NCBI GenBank assembly: GCA_964605095.1
Contig: CAZSBS010000281.1
Location: 1-5,998 of the forward strand
From: JAUWQU01 sp964605095
GTDB taxonomy: Bacteria > Planctomycetota > Phycisphaerae > SM23-33
Direction of reading: 5' to 3'
Length of the DNA stretch: 5,998 nt
Made by a program: the position numbers and the translations under genes. The notes below the pieces were generated by a model, which saw only the letters and a program-made list of their open reading frames with translations, made no database searches and was not told where the DNA came from. Of this stretch, positions 1 to 5,635 are shown piece by piece (position 1 is the first letter of the stretch; each line of letters opens with the position of its first letter).

Positions 1-16
1 AGCATTGAGCATTCAT
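1..16 (-). CDS. Probable start of a fourth operon gene, cut by window edge
   Basis: Reading the minus strand, an ATG at 16-14 overlaps the TGA stop (15-13) of the ATPase gene as ATGA, the same overlap that joins the ATPase gene to the permease gene. Only five codons (M-N-A-Q-C) lie inside the window, so no product can be named. A purine-rich AGGGCGAG lies directly upstream and could act as the ribosome binding site. In operons of this kind the next gene is often another transporter or corrinoid-related gene, but that is general knowledge and nothing here shows it. The overlap could also be chance. Confidence 0.4.
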
Positions 17-801
17 CTCGCCCTGACCATCGGCACGCCGCCGTCGGGGGTTGCTATGAGGTCCACGGGCACATCGTAGGTCTGGCTGAGCAGGTCCTGG
101 CGGATTGTCTGGGCGGGTGTGCCGGAGGCAACGACCAGTCCGCCGCGCATCAGGACAAGTTCGTCGGCGAGTCGTGCGGCGACGTTCACGTCGTGGCTTA
201 CGCACACCACAGCCATCGGCCAGTCGTGGGCCAGGCGGCGCATCATGCGGTAGATGTTCAGTTGGTGGCGGATGTCGAGGTGGCTGGTCGGCTCGTCCAG
301 CAATATCACGGAGGGCTGCTGGGCCAGGGCGCGGGCGATCATCACCCGCTGGGCCTCGCCGCCGGAAAGCTCATCCAGCGTGCGGTCGGCAAAGCCGAGC
401 GTGTCGGTCATTTTCATCGCCTCGCGTGCCACTGCCAGGTCGCCCGGCCCGGCCAGGCCGAGCGGCCCGGTGTGCGCGTAGCGGCCCATCAGGACGATCT
501 CGCCGGCGCTGAAGGCAAGGCTTGAGGCGGGCTGCTGCGGCACGTACGCCAGCACGCGGGCAAGCTCGCGGGGGCAGTAGTTTCGCAGCGGGCGATTGCC
601 CAGCGCGATGGCGCCCGAAGACGGCGTGAGCTGGCCCATCAGGCAGCGGAGAAGCGTGGTTTTGCCGGAGCCGTTAGGCCCCAGCAGGCAGGTGAAGCGG
701 CCAGGGGCGGCCGAGATGCTCACGCCGCGCAGGACCGGCTCGTCGGGCCTGTAGGCGAAGGCGACATTGGCGGCCTGGAGTATGTCGGTTTGCCCGTTCA
801 T
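13..801 (-). CDS. ABC importer ATP-binding protein (BtuD/FecE type)
   Basis: This 262-residue protein is the nucleotide-binding subunit of a class II metal-chelate importer. Two copies would sit on the cytoplasmic face of the permease dimer and hydrolyse ATP to drive uptake. All the ABC motifs are intact: Walker A GPNGSGKT at 41-48, the Q-loop in VPQQ at 87-90, signature LSGGEAQR at 145-152, Walker B VILLDE at 165-170, D-loop SHLD at 173-176 and the H-loop histidine in VSHD (H203). Length is normal for the family (about 250-270). I chose the ATG at 801-799 because it overlaps the permease stop as ATGA, has GAGG nine bases upstream, and puts Walker A at the usual distance from the N terminus. 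The same frame stays open upstream to 1755, but that extension is antisense-like noise over the permease gene. Substrate (corrinoid, haem or siderophore) cannot be read from this subunit. Confidence 0.95.
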   Translation of the reverse strand: MNGQTDILQAANVAFAYRPDEPVLRGVSISAAPGRFTCLLGPNGSGKTTLLRCLMGQLTPSSGAIALGNRPLRNYCPRELARVLAYVPQQPASSLAFSAGEIVLMGRYAHTGPLGLAGPGDLAVAREAMKMTDTLGFADRTLDELSGGEAQRVMIARALAQQPSVILLDEPTSHLDIRHQLNIYRMMRRLAHDWPMAVVCVSHDVNVAARLADELVLMRGGLVVASGTPAQTIRQDLLSQTYDVPVDLIATPDGGVPMVRAR

Positions 802-1859
802 GCGGCCACGCCTCGGAATCGCGTGCGGAGCAGGAAGATGAAGAATGGTCCGCCGGCGAGGGCGGTAAGTATGCCGACCGGCACGCGCCCCAGGCCCAAG
901 GCGCTGCCGAGGCTTCGGCAGAGCGTTTCGGCGATCATGAGGAATATGGCGCCCGCCAGGGGCGTGACGATCATGCCCAGGCGATGGTCCGGTCCGAATG
1001 TCATCCGGCAGATGTGCGGCACGATGAGCCCGAGAAAGCCGATTGGCCCGGCCAGCGCCACTGCCGCCGCGGTCATCACGCCGACGGCGCCGAAGGTGAC
1101 CAGCCGCAGGCGGTGTACGCTTACGCCGCTGGAGGCCGCCACGTCGTCGCCAAGGCCCAGCACGTTGTAGGCGGCGGAGTTTGCCAGCAGCACGAGCCAT
1201 CCGGCGACGATGCACACCCCGCACACAGCCAGCAGCGCCGTCGGCGTCGCGTCGGGAAGTTGGCCCATGGCCCAGTACGTCAGGTCGGCGATGCGGTGGG
1301 GGTCGATGTACAGGTTGCCCGCCAGCATGATCGCGCCGTTGAATACATTGATGATCACGCCGGAGAGGATGAGCGAGTAAGGGTCCAGCCGGCCGCGGCG
1401 CTGGGCGACAAGGTACACCGCCATGCAGCTCGCCATTGCGCCGAGGAACGCCAGCACGGGCGTCGATGCCCACGTGGGGAGAGACAGCTTGGCGGCCGTG
1501 GCAAGGCCCATCATCACGCCGACGCCTGCGCCGCTGGATATGCCCAGTATGTAGGGTTCCGCCAGGGGGTTTCGCATGAGGCCCTGGAGCGCGAGTCCGC
1601 CGGCGGCGAGGCTTGCCCCGACGATTCCCGCGGTCAGCATTTGCAACGCCCGCGCTCGCCATATTTGCGGTGTGAGGTCCGACAGGCTGATGACTCCCAC
1701 CAGCGTGCAGGCCCCGCCGACAACCACGGCCGCCGCCAGAAGGGCGACGGACCATCCGATGAGCCGCGGGAGCGAGAGCGTAGCGGGCGTGCCGGGCGCG
1801 GCGGCCTTGGGCGCCGCGGCACCGTCAACGTGGTTCGGTCTCTCGCCGGGGTCGATCAA
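798..1859 (-). CDS. ABC importer permease, FecCD/BtuC family
   Basis: This 353-residue, very hydrophobic protein is the membrane subunit of the importer. It would act as a dimer with about ten helices per copy, the first near 33-57 and the last near 327-345. Family hallmarks are present: a glycine-rich stretch ending in LQGLMRNPLAEPYILG (91-106), then SSGAGVG, the segment GPIGFLGLIVPHICR (271-285), and the C-terminal GRVPVGILTALAGGPFF (324-340). LGLGDDVAASSGVS (234-247) lies where the cytoplasmic loop that contacts the ATPase is expected. The start is TTG at 1859-1857: it overlaps the binding-protein stop as TTGA and has AAAAAGG (1868-1874) eight bases upstream. The next internal ATG (residue 74) would remove the first helix. 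An Ala/Pro-rich cytoplasmic tail of about 30 residues precedes helix 1. The gene ends in an ATGA overlap with the ATPase gene. Confidence 0.94.
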   Translation of the reverse strand: MIDPGERPNHVDGAAAPKAAAPGTPATLSLPRLIGWSVALLAAAVVVGGACTLVGVISLSDLTPQIWRARALQMLTAGIVGASLAAGGLALQGLMRNPLAEPYILGISSGAGVGVMMGLATAAKLSLPTWASTPVLAFLGAMASCMAVYLVAQRRGRLDPYSLILSGVIINVFNGAIMLAGNLYIDPHRIADLTYWAMGQLPDATPTALLAVCGVCIVAGWLVLLANSAAYNVLGLGDDVAASSGVSVHRLRLVTFGAVGVMTAAAVALAGPIGFLGLIVPHICRMTFGPDHRLGMIVTPLAGAIFLMIAETLCRSLGSALGLGRVPVGILTALAGGPFFIFLLRTRFRGVAA

Positions 1860-2758
1860 GGGTTATGCCTTTTTGACGCTGGCACCGGCGCGCCGTGGAT
1901 CATCGTTGCTAGTTTCGGCAGCAGCTTGGCAAGGTGCGGGCCGGGGATCGACCAGCCCACATCGCTGACGACGTACACCTGCCCGGCCGTCGCGGCCGGG
2001 ATGTCCTTCCACTGCATCCAGTATGCCTTTGCCGCCTCCTCCTGGCCCGGCGAGGCCTGGCAGATAAGCACCTCGGGACGGACGGCGATCACCGCCTCGA
2101 TCTGTGCCGGCCGCCATATCGTCTGCCCGGAGATGGCGGCGCCGACGTTCACTCCCCCGGCCGCGGCAATCATGTCCGCCACGAACGTGCCCTCGCCCGC
2201 CGCCGTCGGGCGGTCCGTGCCCATCAGAAAGATCGTCCGCTTGCGAGGCAGAAGCCTGACGCGCTGCTCGACGGCATGGACGGCCTGGTTGAACGCCTCG
2301 GCCTTCCGGCGGGCGACCTTCTCGCAGCCCAACTCCTGCCCGATTTCCAGCATGGCCGCGGGGATGTCAGCAAGCGACTCGATGCTCATGGGAACCACCT
2401 TGACGTGGCTGTCGACGTCCAGCACGCCCTGGAACTTGGCGGCGGAGGTCTGGGTGAAGATCACGTCCGGGCGGACCGCCAGGATAGCCTCGCTGCTGAA
2501 CGACAGCGCGTCGCCGACCCTCGGCCGCTCTGCCCCGGCGGGCAACTTGCAGAAGCGAGTCACGCCAACCACCCGCTCGCCGAGGCCCATGTCGAACATC
2601 ATCTGCGTGATGGCGGGGGAAAAGCTGACCACCCGCTTGGGGCCGGCCGGGGCCGTGGTGGGGCCCGCGCCCCGGCTGCAGCATGTGAGCAAGGCGCTTG
2701 CCGCGAGCAGGCCGCAGGCCGCGGCCAGTCGCTTGATTGTCGTGCCGGTAAAGCTCAT
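1856..2758 (-). CDS. Periplasmic metal-chelate/corrinoid-binding protein (BtuF/FecB-like)
   Basis: This 300-residue protein has the fold-defining features of the BtuF/FecB (PF01497) family. An N-terminal export signal (positive K9/R10, hydrophobic 11-25) ends at LLTCC (23-27), suggesting a lipoprotein, although Thr or Cys before the cysteine is a poor lipobox. Lobe 1 starts at KRVVSFSPAITQ (41-52) and holds VVGVTRFCKLP (63-73), a BtuF-like pattern, and PRVG (79-82). Lobe 2 has GEGTFVADMIAAAGGVNV (188-205) and a C-terminal VYVVSD...PGPHL. Glu90 (before AILAVRPDVI) and Glu221 (before AVIAVRPEVLI) match, in my by-eye alignment, the two glutamates that dock BtuF on BtuC arginines. I prefer ATG 2758-2756 over the in-frame GTG at 2803, because a strong promoter covers the interval and predicts a transcript beginning at this ATG. 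Siderophore or haem binding is the alternative to corrinoid. Confidence 0.9.
   Translation of the reverse strand: MSFTGTTIKRLAAACGLLAASALLTCCSRGAGPTTAPAGPKRVVSFSPAITQMMFDMGLGERVVGVTRFCKLPAGAERPRVGDALSFSSEAILAVRPDVIFTQTSAAKFQGVLDVDSHVKVVPMSIESLADIPAAMLEIGQELGCEKVARRKAEAFNQAVHAVEQRVRLLPRKRTIFLMGTDRPTAAGEGTFVADMIAAAGGVNVGAAISGQTIWRPAQIEAVIAVRPEVLICQASPGQEEAAKAYWMQWKDIPAATAGQVYVVSDVGWSIPGPHLAKLLPKLATMIHGAPVPASKRHNP
1868..1874 (-). promoter_or_regulatory. Ribosome binding site deciding the TTG start of the permease
   Basis: On the minus strand AAAAAGG lies eight bases before TTG (1859-1857). It falls inside the last codons of the binding-protein gene. Together with the TTGA stop/start overlap it supports TTG as a real start with translational coupling. 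Confidence 0.6.
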
Positions 2759-2765
2759 TTGGTCG

Positions 2766-2794
2766 ATAGTAGGCCCACCGGGTGGGCGAGTCAA
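2766..2794 (-). promoter_or_regulatory. Sigma70-type promoter of the ABC importer operon, leaderless
   Basis: On the minus strand the -35 box is TTGACT (2794-2789) and the -10 box is TACTAT (2771-2766), separated by exactly 17 bases. Each differs from consensus by one or two bases. Transcription should begin six or seven bases past the -10 box, at about 2760-2759, immediately before the ATG at 2758. No Shine-Dalgarno sequence is seen before that ATG, which fits a leaderless mRNA. The promoter lies wholly in the 53-base gap after the rhamnosidase stop, so the importer operon can be expressed separately from the rhamnosidase. Confidence 0.7.
2773..2787. promoter_or_regulatory. Inverted repeat in the promoter spacer, candidate operator
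   Basis: GCCCACC-G-GGTGGGC is a perfect 7-bp inverted repeat around one central base. It lies entirely between the -35 and -10 boxes of the importer promoter, a position typical of repressor sites and of MerR-type activator sites. It does not resemble an AT-rich Fur box. A repeat this short and GC-rich can arise by chance, so the operator role is inferred from its position. Confidence 0.4.
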
Positions 2795-2811
2795 GCGGGG
2801 CACTTACGGAC

Positions 2812-5511
2812 TCATCCCCAGTTTTCAGGAAGATCGAGGACAAACTCATACCGGCCGGACCCGACCACCAGGTCGAGCCGGTCGTCACGCGCCTCGATGC
2901 CGCGTATGCCAGGTATGGCGCCCTCGTGGAGTTCCCGCCCATTCTCGCGGACGCCGGCCGGCGGCTTTCCCCCCACGGACAAGCTCAGACGGCCCTGGCT
3001 ATTGGCGGGGATTTCCACTTCCCACTCGATGGAGTGGTCCTTCTTTCGGCCCGCCGAGACAACGCGCCCGGCGGGTATCGCGCGCACCGCCCGCCAATGC
3101 TTAAGCGGGGAGTCAAAGTACGGGGCGATAATGAGGCTGTCCGGCTCGGGCAGGGACAGGTCCAGGCGAATCCCGCCGAGGCTCTGGTAGAACCACGCAT
3201 CGACTGCGCCGAACATCACGTGGTTGTTCGTGCCGCGATCGGCGCCCCAACTCTCGCTCAGCGTGGTCCGTCCGGCCGTCATGGCGCCCCACGAAGGGGC
3301 CTTTTCGTTGACCGCAAGTTGCCATGCCAGGTTCACGTACCCGGCCTGCTCGAGACACTCCAGCAGGTACCGCGTGCCGAGGATGCCCGTACTGAGGCAG
3401 CCGCCGCGCTTCTGGGTTATGTCGGCCAGCAGATGATCCAGCACTGCCTGGCGATGCCCGGCCGGCGCCATACCGAGATACAGCGGCATAACGTGCGAGC
3501 ATTGCGAACCGTCATCGTATTGGCCCGTTTGCATATCCAGAAATCGCTTGTTGAATGCGGCGAGAATCTGCTGGGCCAACTCGCTGTAGCGACGATGGTC
3601 AGCATCCCTGCCGAGCGCCTCGGCCGCTTTGGCCAGGGTCAGCGTGTCGTAATAGAAGTACCACGTGCCGGTCAGTAGCGGCTTGCCATGCTCCCAACCC
3701 GGGTGGGCTGAGCAATGGTCGGAGTAGCGGTCGGCCGGCAAGATCAGCCCGTCGGCCGTGGCGCGGAGGAATTCGACGAATCGCTTCATCCCATCGAAGT
3801 GATCGCCCAGGAAGCGGATATCGCCGTAGGTGCGGTAGCAGTACCACGGAATCAGCACCCACGCGCTGGCCCAGCAGAAGCTCTCCGATTCTTCGATGGG
3901 GCGCGGGGCAATGATAGGAATATCGCCGTTGGCAAACTGTGAATCCGACAGGTCCCACAGCCACTTGCGATAGAAGGCCGCCAGATCGAAGTTGCACACA
4001 TGCTGGTCAAACGCCAGGTGCGCGTCGCCCGTCCATCCCATGCGCTCTGGCCGCTGGCAGTCGTCGGTGGGCAGGCCCATCATGTTGCTCTTTTGGGACC
4101 AGACCGTGCAGCGGTGAATGTGGTTGATCAACTCGTTGTCGCACTCGAAATCGCCCACCTGCGGACAGGACGATCGCACGACTCGCCCCTCGATGGCATC
4201 CAGCCCCGGCTCGCCCGGGTAACCGGTGACCTCGACGTACTGGAAGCCGTGATACGTGAATCGCGGCTCCCAGACCTCCTCGCCCTCGCCTTTGAGAATG
4301 TACGTGTCGGTCTGGTCGGCGAGCTTGTTGGTTGCCGGGTTCAGCGTGCCATCCGGGTGGATGTTCTCGACGAAGTGCATTCGCACGGCCGTGCCCGCCG
4401 GGCCGGTCGCGCGAAGGCGAACCCAGCCGGCAAAGTTCTGACCCATGTCGAAGACGAACACGCCCGGCTGCACTTGCTTGACGGCTACCGGAGGGAACGA
4501 TTCAGTCACCTTGATGGGATCGAGGGCCTGGTACTGCATGGCGCCACCGGGGGCTTCGACCACATTCGCCGGCGACCAGGCCGAGTCATCGAAGCCGGGT
4601 GAGTCCCAACCGGGCCGTTCGAGCCGGGCATCGTAGGTTTCGCCGTCGTAAATGCAGTTGGCCGTGATGGGGCCGGTCGAGCAACGCCACGACCCATCCG
4701 TGCGGATGATCTCGCTGGTCCCATCGGCGTAGTCGATGTGGCATTGAAGGATCGCCCTGGGACTGCCGTACCACTGCATCCGCCAACCCCAATACTTCTT
4801 GGCGGGGTTGAACCAGCCGTTGCCCAACATCAGACCGATCGCGTTGGACCCTTCCTGAAGGACGTCGGTGACGTCGAAGGCGTCGTACAGCAAGCGATGC
4901 CGGTACTCGGTCCTCGCCGGCCCGTTGACCTGTTCGCCGATCCTGCGCCCGTTGACGTAGAGTTCGTGGAAACCCAATCCGCTGACAAAGACGCGAGTCG
5001 CCCGTACCGGTTTGATTGGCGCAAATTCTTTGCGCAGCAGCGTGGAGCGGCCGTCGACTTCCACGGTGTCGAGATACTTCTCGAAGTCGCGGCTGAACTG
5101 CTCATGGGGCAAGTGGGGCTCCCGGCAGGGACCGCGCCCGATCCATTGGGCCCGCCAGCCGGCGGCGTCGAGCAGGCCCGTGCCGAAACGGGCCGGTTCG
5201 CTCCACGGCGTTGGCTGGCCGCGGCGGTCCCAGACGCGTGCCTTCCACCAGTAGGTTCCGACACTTCGCAGCGCGGGGCCCTCATAGCAGACGTAGGTCG
5301 AGCGACTGGAGGCCACCTTGCCGCTGTCCCAGATGTCAGCACGGTCTCCGGCAAGCAGACCGTGGTCGGAGGCAACCAGAACCTGGCAGGCCGACTGGCC
5401 CTGATCCCTTTCGGGCGACCACGCCAACTGCCAGGACAGCGCAGGCGACGCGTCGTCCAGGCCGAGAGGACACACCAAGTCGTTTATTCCAAGACATTGT
5501 GGCGCATCCAT
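2812..5511 (-). CDS. Alpha-L-rhamnosidase, glycoside hydrolase family 78
   Basis: This 899-residue enzyme should hydrolyse terminal alpha-L-rhamnosyl residues with inversion. Domain order is typical of GH78: an N-terminal beta domain (about 5-110, with PLGLDDASPALSWQL, DIWDSGKV and WWKARVWD), the rhamnosidase N domain (about 165-335, with FHELYVNGRRIG and LMLGNGWF), a concanavalin-like domain (about 345-450, with FDMGQNFAGWVRL), the (alpha/alpha)6 catalytic barrel (about 455-785) and a C-terminal beta domain (787-895). Candidate catalytic residues are Glu489 in QRPERMGWTGD, with Asp483, Asp484 and Asp496 nearby, and Glu753 in TTLSESWG; NNHVMFG (762-768) follows. There is no signal peptide, so it is probably cytoplasmic and acts on imported rhamnosides. 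The ATG at 5511 has AAAGGA five bases upstream and the protein begins where family members usually begin. The motif is worded slightly differently from the common CPQRDERLGWTGD. The exact glycoside substrate is unknown. Confidence 0.95.
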   Translation of the reverse strand: MDAPQCLGINDLVCPLGLDDASPALSWQLAWSPERDQGQSACQVLVASDHGLLAGDRADIWDSGKVASSRSTYVCYEGPALRSVGTYWWKARVWDRRGQPTPWSEPARFGTGLLDAAGWRAQWIGRGPCREPHLPHEQFSRDFEKYLDTVEVDGRSTLLRKEFAPIKPVRATRVFVSGLGFHELYVNGRRIGEQVNGPARTEYRHRLLYDAFDVTDVLQEGSNAIGLMLGNGWFNPAKKYWGWRMQWYGSPRAILQCHIDYADGTSEIIRTDGSWRCSTGPITANCIYDGETYDARLERPGWDSPGFDDSAWSPANVVEAPGGAMQYQALDPIKVTESFPPVAVKQVQPGVFVFDMGQNFAGWVRLRATGPAGTAVRMHFVENIHPDGTLNPATNKLADQTDTYILKGEGEEVWEPRFTYHGFQYVEVTGYPGEPGLDAIEGRVVRSSCPQVGDFECDNELINHIHRCTVWSQKSNMMGLPTDDCQRPERMGWTGDAHLAFDQHVCNFDLAAFYRKWLWDLSDSQFANGDIPIIAPRPIEESESFCWASAWVLIPWYCYRTYGDIRFLGDHFDGMKRFVEFLRATADGLILPADRYSDHCSAHPGWEHGKPLLTGTWYFYYDTLTLAKAAEALGRDADHRRYSELAQQILAAFNKRFLDMQTGQYDDGSQCSHVMPLYLGMAPAGHRQAVLDHLLADITQKRGGCLSTGILGTRYLLECLEQAGYVNLAWQLAVNEKAPSWGAMTAGRTTLSESWGADRGTNNHVMFGAVDAWFYQSLGGIRLDLSLPEPDSLIIAPYFDSPLKHWRAVRAIPAGRVVSAGRKKDHSIEWEVEIPANSQGRLSLSVGGKPPAGVRENGRELHEGAIPGIRGIEARDDRLDLVVGSGRYEFVLDLPENWG

Positions 5512-5516
5512 GGCGG

Positions 5517-5522
5517 TCCTTT
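5517..5522 (-). promoter_or_regulatory. Ribosome binding site of the rhamnosidase gene
   Basis: AAAGGA on the minus strand lies five bases before ATG 5511-5509, within a purine-rich AAAGAAAGGA run. It fixes the start codon. Confidence 0.75.
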
Positions 5523-5525
5523 CTT

Positions 5526-5542
5526 TCCAGGATTATCCTGGA
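5526..5542. promoter_or_regulatory. 17-bp perfect palindrome, candidate operator of the rhamnosidase gene
   Basis: TCCAGGAT-T-ATCCTGGA has 8-bp arms around a single central base and sits 15-31 bases before the rhamnosidase start codon. It contains GATAAT on the minus strand, a possible -10 box, and lies just ahead of the ribosome binding site. A protein bound here would block transcription initiation. Arm length and odd centre are compatible with several repressor families, and no regulator gene is in the window to name one. Confidence 0.6.
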
Positions 5543-5560
5543 GCGTATAGGCTCCGCGAA
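5532..5560 (-). promoter_or_regulatory. Possible promoter of the rhamnosidase gene
   Basis: On the minus strand GATAAT (5537-5532), one base from the -10 consensus, lies 17 bases after TTCGCG (5560-5555), a poor -35 box with three consensus matches. The expected transcript start near 5525 leaves about 13 leader bases including the ribosome binding site. The weak -35 suggests need for an activator or a different sigma factor. A second TATA-like element (TATACG, 5549-5544) has no recognisable -35 partner. Confidence 0.35.
5540..5555. repeat. Second inverted repeat, abutting the palindrome
   Basis: GGAGC-GTATAG-GCTCC has 5-bp arms around six bases and overlaps the last three bases of the 17-bp palindrome. 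It covers the region between the possible -35 and -10 boxes. It may be a second protein site or chance, since short GC-rich arms are common at this composition. Confidence 0.3.
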
Positions 5561-5635
5561 CCCACAGAACTTATCCGGCGGAACCGCCCTTTCTGAAGCG
5601 AGAGACCCCGGAAAGTGGGAGTGGGTCAGAGTCGC

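Noticed and set aside
802..1755. Upstream extension of the ATPase frame to a 580-residue fusion-like protein
   Set aside because: The extra 318 residues are Arg/Gly/Pro-rich and match nothing, and they overlie the clear permease gene in another frame. The ATPase has its own start with ribosome binding site and ATGA overlap.
2773..2787. Hairpin after the rhamnosidase as an intrinsic terminator
   Set aside because: GCCCAC-CCG-GTGGGC could form a short stem, but it is followed by CTACTATC, not a T run, and it lies inside a well-formed promoter.
2759..2803. GTG at 2803 as start of the binding protein
   Set aside because: It would add 15 residues ahead of the export signal and require transcription from above the strong promoter. 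It has only a distant GGGGA as ribosome binding site.
2759..2811. Cobalamin riboswitch upstream of the importer
   Set aside because: The gap is 53 bases, far shorter than the known aptamer, and the predicted transcript has essentially no leader.
984..3104. 706-codon open frame on the plus strand
   Set aside because: It runs antisense across the permease, binding-protein and rhamnosidase genes. Its product is low-complexity with no recognisable domain. High GC makes stops rare in such antisense frames.
2782..3678. 298-codon and other long plus-strand frames opposite the rhamnosidase
   Set aside because: They are mirror images of the GH78 reading frame, with no family motif and no consistent ribosome binding site.
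5577..5588. GGCGGAACCGCC as a terminator for nnrD
   Set aside because: The stem is only four or five base pairs with a very small loop and has no T tract on either side.
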